Below are positions 60,357-64,000 of a stretch of DNA of 64,000 bases, piece by piece. The notes under the pieces are model-generated. The model had not been told where the DNA came from and searched no databases. It saw nothing but the letters and a program-made list of their open reading frames with translations. Positions within the stretch are counted from its first letter, which is position 1. Every line of letters begins with the position of its first letter. The stretch is from Fibrobacteria bacterium (GTDB taxonomy: Bacteria; Fibrobacterota; Fibrobacteria; UBA5070): the NCBI GenBank assembly GCA_020633825.1, contig JACKCV010000002.1, forward strand, positions 517,001 through 581,000. Direction: 5' to 3'. The position numbers and the translations under genes are program-made.

Positions 60357-63300
60357 ATGCCATTCTTTGCCTTTGAAAGATTCCGCCTTCCCCGCATCCG
60401 GTCCTTTGGGTTGCCGTTGGGTTTGGGTCTCTTGCTACTTCAGTCCTGCCAATCGACGGCCCCGGATGCCGATCCCGGTCCTACCGGCGACAAGCGTCGT
60501 GTGGAGATCGCGCAATCGAAGAGTCTTCATCCGGACAGCGTGGTGGTGCGTCGTCAGGACTCCACGGTATCCCACCTGGAGGCCACGTCGACCGAACGCG
60601 GTGTGCAGTTGGAGTTCGAACTTCCGGCAGATCTGGGTTCGGATACGCTTTGGCTGGATGTTTGGGTCGCCGGGATGAAGGCGAACTCGGTGGGGTATGC
60701 CCGCAGCGGGGGCAAGGTTTCGTTGGTGGCGCAGTCGCGCAATCCTCTTCTGGTGACCTTGGGCAAGCGTCTGGATTCCCTGGAATCGATCGGTCAGGCC
60801 CCCGAGGGCACGCGATCGGAGCAACTCTTGTCGCTTCTGGGGCGCTCGATCGTCGCAGGGGACAGTGCCGTCCGTGGTTGGTCGGCGCATGCGCCGGAGG
60901 GAATGTCGGTGGGGGCGGTCGATTCGATCGCGTTGCGTCTGGTGGTGGACTCCGGGTATTCCGCGGAGGTGTTGGGTGATTCCGGTTGGGTGAGCATCCC
61001 CCAGGACACGATCCGGAAGGTTCTGGAGCGTTGGTTCGAGGGGGGCACGATCAGTGCCGAGGCCCTCAAGACGGCGTTGACCCCTGCATTGGTTCTTGCC
61101 GATACGATCCCTCCCCGATTGGATCGGGTGCTTCCGGAATCGGGCTCTCCGGAGTTGGGCTTCGACGAGGATTCCCTGCTGGTGGAAGTTGCCGCCTGGG
61201 ACACGACGGGGATCGATTCGGTCCGGATCGGCGAGAGATCGGTTCTTCACGCTTCTCCATGGCGATTGAATGTGTTCGTGGAGCGCGGTTCGGATACGAT
61301 CCATGTGACGGCCTGGGACAAAGCGGGGCACTCCGCGCGTTTGACCATCGTGGTGCACCGTGCGACGGAACGTCCGGACGCATGGCCTCCCGTTCTACGT
61401 CGGGTGTCCCCGACTCCCTCCCGTGACACGACGGTCTCCTGGGGGCGTCGTTCGATGGCTGTGTCGTGGTTGGTGACGGATTCCGGGCGAGGTGTCGAGT
61501 GGGCTCGGGCAGGGGATTCCTCGCGATTCGAGGACGGTGTCCTCAGCGTTTCGGACTACCCATTGGAGGTGGGCCGTCAGGCGATCGTGGCCTATGCGAA
61601 GGATCGCGCGGGCAACGAATCGCGCGACACGTTGTGGGTGACGCGCGCTCGCGACACGTTGGCTCCGACGGTTCGTATCCTGGATCCCGAGAGCACGTTG
61701 GTGGTGCTGCACAAGGTGGACCAATACGTGGTTCGCTGGACCGCGACGGATTCCAACGGGATCGATTCGGTGCGAGACGGCTCCCGCGCAGTCTCCGACG
61801 GTCTGGACACGGTTCGCTTGGCGGAAGGCCCGAACCGGATCGTGATTTCCGCTTGGGATCGCGCCGGGAATGTGGGGCGCGATTCGGTGACCGTGATTCG
61901 GCTGGGTTTGGGAGACACCTCTGCCCCCTCGATGCGTCGTACGGGAAGCACTCCCCGTCGCGATACGACGGTTTCCTGGATCGTGGACAGTCTCTCCTTG
62001 TCGTGGATCGTCCGGGACGATTCGGCGATGGGCGAAGTGGGTCTGAACGGGAAATTGCTCTCCTCCCACCACGACACGGTGTACTCCACGAAGGCTTCCC
62101 TCGCCGTGGGCGAGAACACCTTGGCTCTTTCGGCGCGTGATGCTGCTGGGAATGTAGGTGTGGATTCCTTCAAGGTGACTCGTCTTGCCGACACTTCCGA
62201 ACCCTGGATTCGTGTCACACCCTCGGAGTCAACGACGGTGGCATGGGAGGTTTCCCGGTTCGTCTTCTCGGTATCCTCTGGCGACGATGGTCGTGTGGAT
62301 TCGGTGAAGCAGGGATCGCGCAGGATTCAAGGCGAGACGGACACGGTATCCCTTTCGGTGGGAGAGAACCGCATTCGTTACCAGGTCTGGGATGGTGCCG
62401 GCAAGACCCAATGGCAGGAGCGGTTGGTGACCCGTCTTCCGTACCTAGGTGATGTGATCCCTCCGAAAATCGTGAACCTTTCGCCCAGCCAGGACACGAC
62501 GGTTTCGTGGTCCACGGTGGAACTGGTCCTGAACTACAAGGTGACGGACGATTCGATCCTCGACGAGGTCACCTTGAACGGCTCTCCTCTGACGAGCACG
62601 ACCAGTGTGTTCTCCTCGAAGGCGACGCTCGCCCTGGGAACGAACGTGTTCGTATTGAAGGCCGCGGATCGTCATGGGAACGAGATGACGGACACCCTTC
62701 GCGTGCAGCGCACCGCGGACGAGACCCCTCCTGTGGTGACGCGAAGCGCTCCCTCCCGGGACACGGTGGTGTCGTGGTCTGTGAAGTCGCAGACGATTCG
62801 TTGGACGGTGACGGACGACTCGTTGCTTGCGTTGGTGGAGATCGACGGCTCCGAAGCCGCAGGGGTGGCGGGTGCGTACACGCTCGTGAAGCCTTTGTCG
62901 GTGGGACGGAACCTGGTGCGTTTGTTGGCCCGGGATGGCCACGGCAACGAGACACTCGATAGTGTCGTGATCACTCGTCGTGCCGATACGGTCGCTCCGA
63001 CGATCGTTCGGGTGCAGCCGCAAGCGGACACGACGGTTTCGTGGAACGTTCTTTCGTATGCGGTGAAATGGACCGTTTCGGACGACTTCGCGTTGCGGAG
63101 CGTCCTGATCGACGGTGTGGCCTCGACCGGAGTCTCGGGCACCTACGGGGTGACCAAGGCGCTTGTGGACGGTGCGAACGTGGTTCGAATCGTCGCGACC
63201 GATTCCAGTGGCAATGTGCGCCGCGACTCGGTGGTGATCTCCCGCAAGAAGGATGCGGTGCCCCCCACCTCGGCTCGAGTGAACCCGACAAAGGACACGA

Positions 63301-64000
63301 CGGTTTCCTGGGAGGTTTCTTCGTTCACGGCGAAGTGGACGGTGGCCGACGACCTGGCTCTCAAGAGCGTGGAGATCTCCGGAGCCGCCGCAACGAGCGC
63401 CTCGGACGTGTATTCCCGGGCGGTTTCCCTGGTCGTTGGTCGCAATGTGATCCGTTTGATCGCGACCGATTCCAGCGACAACGTGCGACGGGACAGTGTG
63501 GTGATCACACGCCGAGCCGACACGGTGGCTCCCGTGGTGACACGGGTGGCTCCGACTTCCGACACGTCTGTGGCTTGGAATGTTTCGAGCCTGCCGATTT
63601 CGTGGACGGTCACCGACGACAAGTCGTTGGCTTCGGTGACCATCGACGGTGTGGCCAAGACCTCCACGACGGGGAGCTACGGGGTGACCAAGGCGTTGGT
63701 GAATGGTCGCAACGTGGTGAAGATCGTGGCGACGGACGCCAGCGGCAATGTGAAGAAGGACTCGTTGGTGATCACGCGCGTCGCGGATGTGGCGGCTCCC
63801 GTGGTGACGGCGGTGTCGCCTTCCCAGGACACGTCGGTGGCCTGGAATGTTTCGAGCTTGCCGATATCGTGGACGATCTCGGACGACAAGTCGTTGGCTT
63901 CGGTGACCATCGACGGTGTGGCCAAGACCTCCACGACGGGGAGCTACGGGGTGACCAAGGCGTTGGTGAATGGTCGCAACGTGGTGAGGATCGTGGCGAC
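60357..64000 (+). CDS. Second giant Ig-like repeat lipoprotein (cut by window end)
   Basis: The frame runs from ATG 60357 to the right edge (1214 codons visible). The signal peptide ends GLLLLQSC (Cys31) and differs from that of the upstream paralog, but from the lipobox on the sequences are nearly the same over about 300 residues. At least 11 Ig-like repeats are seen before the edge. Relative to the first gene there is one extra repeat (opening WPPVLRRVSPTPSRD, about 61380) and a deletion that joins NVGVD to SFKVTRLADTSEP (about 62160-62180), removing two repeats in frame. The C-terminal module is outside the window, so whether it ends in RCC1-like repeats is unknown. Confidence 0.88.
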   Translation, partial: MPFFAFERFRLPRIRSFGLPLGLGLLLLQSCQSTAPDADPGPTGDKRRVEIAQSKSLHPDSVVVRRQDSTVSHLEATSTERGVQLEFELPADLGSDTLWLDVWVAGMKANSVGYARSGGKVSLVAQSRNPLLVTLGKRLDSLESIGQAPEGTRSEQLLSLLGRSIVAGDSAVRGWSAHAPEGMSVGAVDSIALRLVVDSGYSAEVLGDSGWVSIPQDTIRKVLERWFEGGTISAEALKTALTPALVLADTIPPRLDRVLPESGSPELGFDEDSLLVEVAAWDTTGIDSVRIGERSVLHASPWRLNVFVERGSDTIHVTAWDKAGHSARLTIVVHRATERPDAWPPVLRRVSPTPSRDTTVSWGRRSMAVSWLVTDSGRGVEWARAGDSSRFEDGVLSVSDYPLEVGRQAIVAYAKDRAGNESRDTLWVTRARDTLAPTVRILDPESTLVVLHKVDQYVVRWTATDSNGIDSVRDGSRAVSDGLDTVRLAEGPNRIVISAWDRAGNVGRDSVTVIRLGLGDTSAPSMRRTGSTPRRDTTVSWIVDSLSLSWIVRDDSAMGEVGLNGKLLSSHHDTVYSTKASLAVGENTLALSARDAAGNVGVDSFKVTRLADTSEPWIRVTPSESTTVAWEVSRFVFSVSSGDDGRVDSVKQGSRRIQGETDTVSLSVGENRIRYQVWDGAGKTQWQERLVTRLPYLGDVIPPKIVNLSPSQDTTVSWSTVELVLNYKVTDDSILDEVTLNGSPLTSTTSVFSSKATLALGTNVFVLKAADRHGNEMTDTLRVQRTADETPPVVTRSAPSRDTVVSWSVKSQTIRWTVTDDSLLALVEIDGSEAAGVAGAYTLVKPLSVGRNLVRLLARDGHGNETLDSVVITRRADTVAPTIVRVQPQADTTVSWNVLSYAVKWTVSDDFALRSVLIDGVASTGVSGTYGVTKALVDGANVVRIVATDSSGNVRRDSVVISRKKDAVPPTSARVNPTKDTTVSWEVSSFTAKWTVADDLALKSVEISGAAATSASDVYSRAVSLVVGRNVIRLIATDSSDNVRRDSVVITRRADTVAPVVTRVAPTSDTSVAWNVSSLPISWTVTDDKSLASVTIDGVAKTSTTGSYGVTKALVNGRNVVKIVATDASGNVKKDSLVITRVADVAAPVVTAVSPSQDTSVAWNVSSLPISWTISDDKSLASVTIDGVAKTSTTGSYGVTKALVNGRNVVRIVA
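63525..64000 (+). repeat. Start of 267-bp repeat array in the second giant gene
   Basis: Units begin at 63525 and 63792 with the same 267-base period and consensus as the array in the first gene (ASVTIDGVAKTSTTG). The array continues beyond the window. Confidence 0.85.

Overview
The window is a contiguous, GC-rich bacterial chromosome segment with ordinary housekeeping genes and no prophage, integrase-bearing island, insertion sequence, rRNA or CRISPR array that I can see. The best taxonomic guess is a free-living, high-GC member of the Fibrobacterota or a close FCB-group relative. The clues are a protein with the N-terminal TIGR02147-type (Fibrobacter-expanded) domain at 30266-30808, two secreted GH5 cellulase-like enzymes sharing accessory C-terminal modules, a CBM9-like exported protein, several long exported or lipoprotein genes, two bacilliredoxin-like proteins, and a TAnnTTTG-like promoter at tRNA-Glu. 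This is inference, because no 16S gene is present.

Layout. 1-2576: coaD (cut by the left edge), a rhomboid protease and a hypothetical repeat protein, all forward. 2653-5301: a NYN-domain nuclease-like protein (reverse) and an exported helical-repeat protein. 5333-5488: tRNA-Glu with its own promoter and terminator. 5644-10164: a YtxJ-like bacilliredoxin, a CBM9-like exported protein, meaB and a bacterial XPB helicase. 10341-15298: a signalling block made of a CheX-like protein, a CheA-like Hpt kinase with a Cache sensor, and a solute-binding protein that carries its own C-terminal membrane anchor. 15880-19528: an M14-like peptidase, a carboxynorspermidine synthase-type dehydrogenase and an HD-GYP protein with a degraded HD pair. 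20013-21573: BrxA/B-type bacilliredoxin and a Ser/Thr kinase. 21818-26202: a four-gene operon of a binding-protein/VWA fusion lipoprotein, an XpaC-like protein, a second binding protein and TelA. 26251-32306: ispH, peroxiredoxin, tRNA-Ser, gltX, the TIGR02147-type protein, rlmH and a zinc-type CDF transporter. 32307-34015: an intergenic region rich in inverted and direct repeats, then icd. 34163-39895: hybrid kinase, SPOR lipoprotein, rimO, Xer recombinase, thioesterase. 39902-44631: a four-gene pilin-like operon. 44899-48305: two GH5 genes. 48471-53332: ychF, a lipoprotein, a biotin-enzyme carboxyltransferase subunit and an MFS transporter. 53506-64000: two tandem paralogous giant lipoproteins made of about 89-residue Ig-like repeats. 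The second runs off the right edge.

How the genes fit together. The GH5 enzymes, CBM9-like protein, pilin-like operon and giant Ig-like lipoproteins suggest a surface-attached polysaccharide degrader. MeaB and the carboxyltransferase subunit fit a succinate/propionate (methylmalonyl-CoA) route. The bacilliredoxins and peroxiredoxin form a thiol-redox theme. The most unusual features are the anchored binding-protein/kinase block, the TelA operon with two binding proteins, and the pair of giant repeat lipoproteins, whose similarity begins at the lipobox and whose repeat numbers differ by clean in-frame gain and loss.
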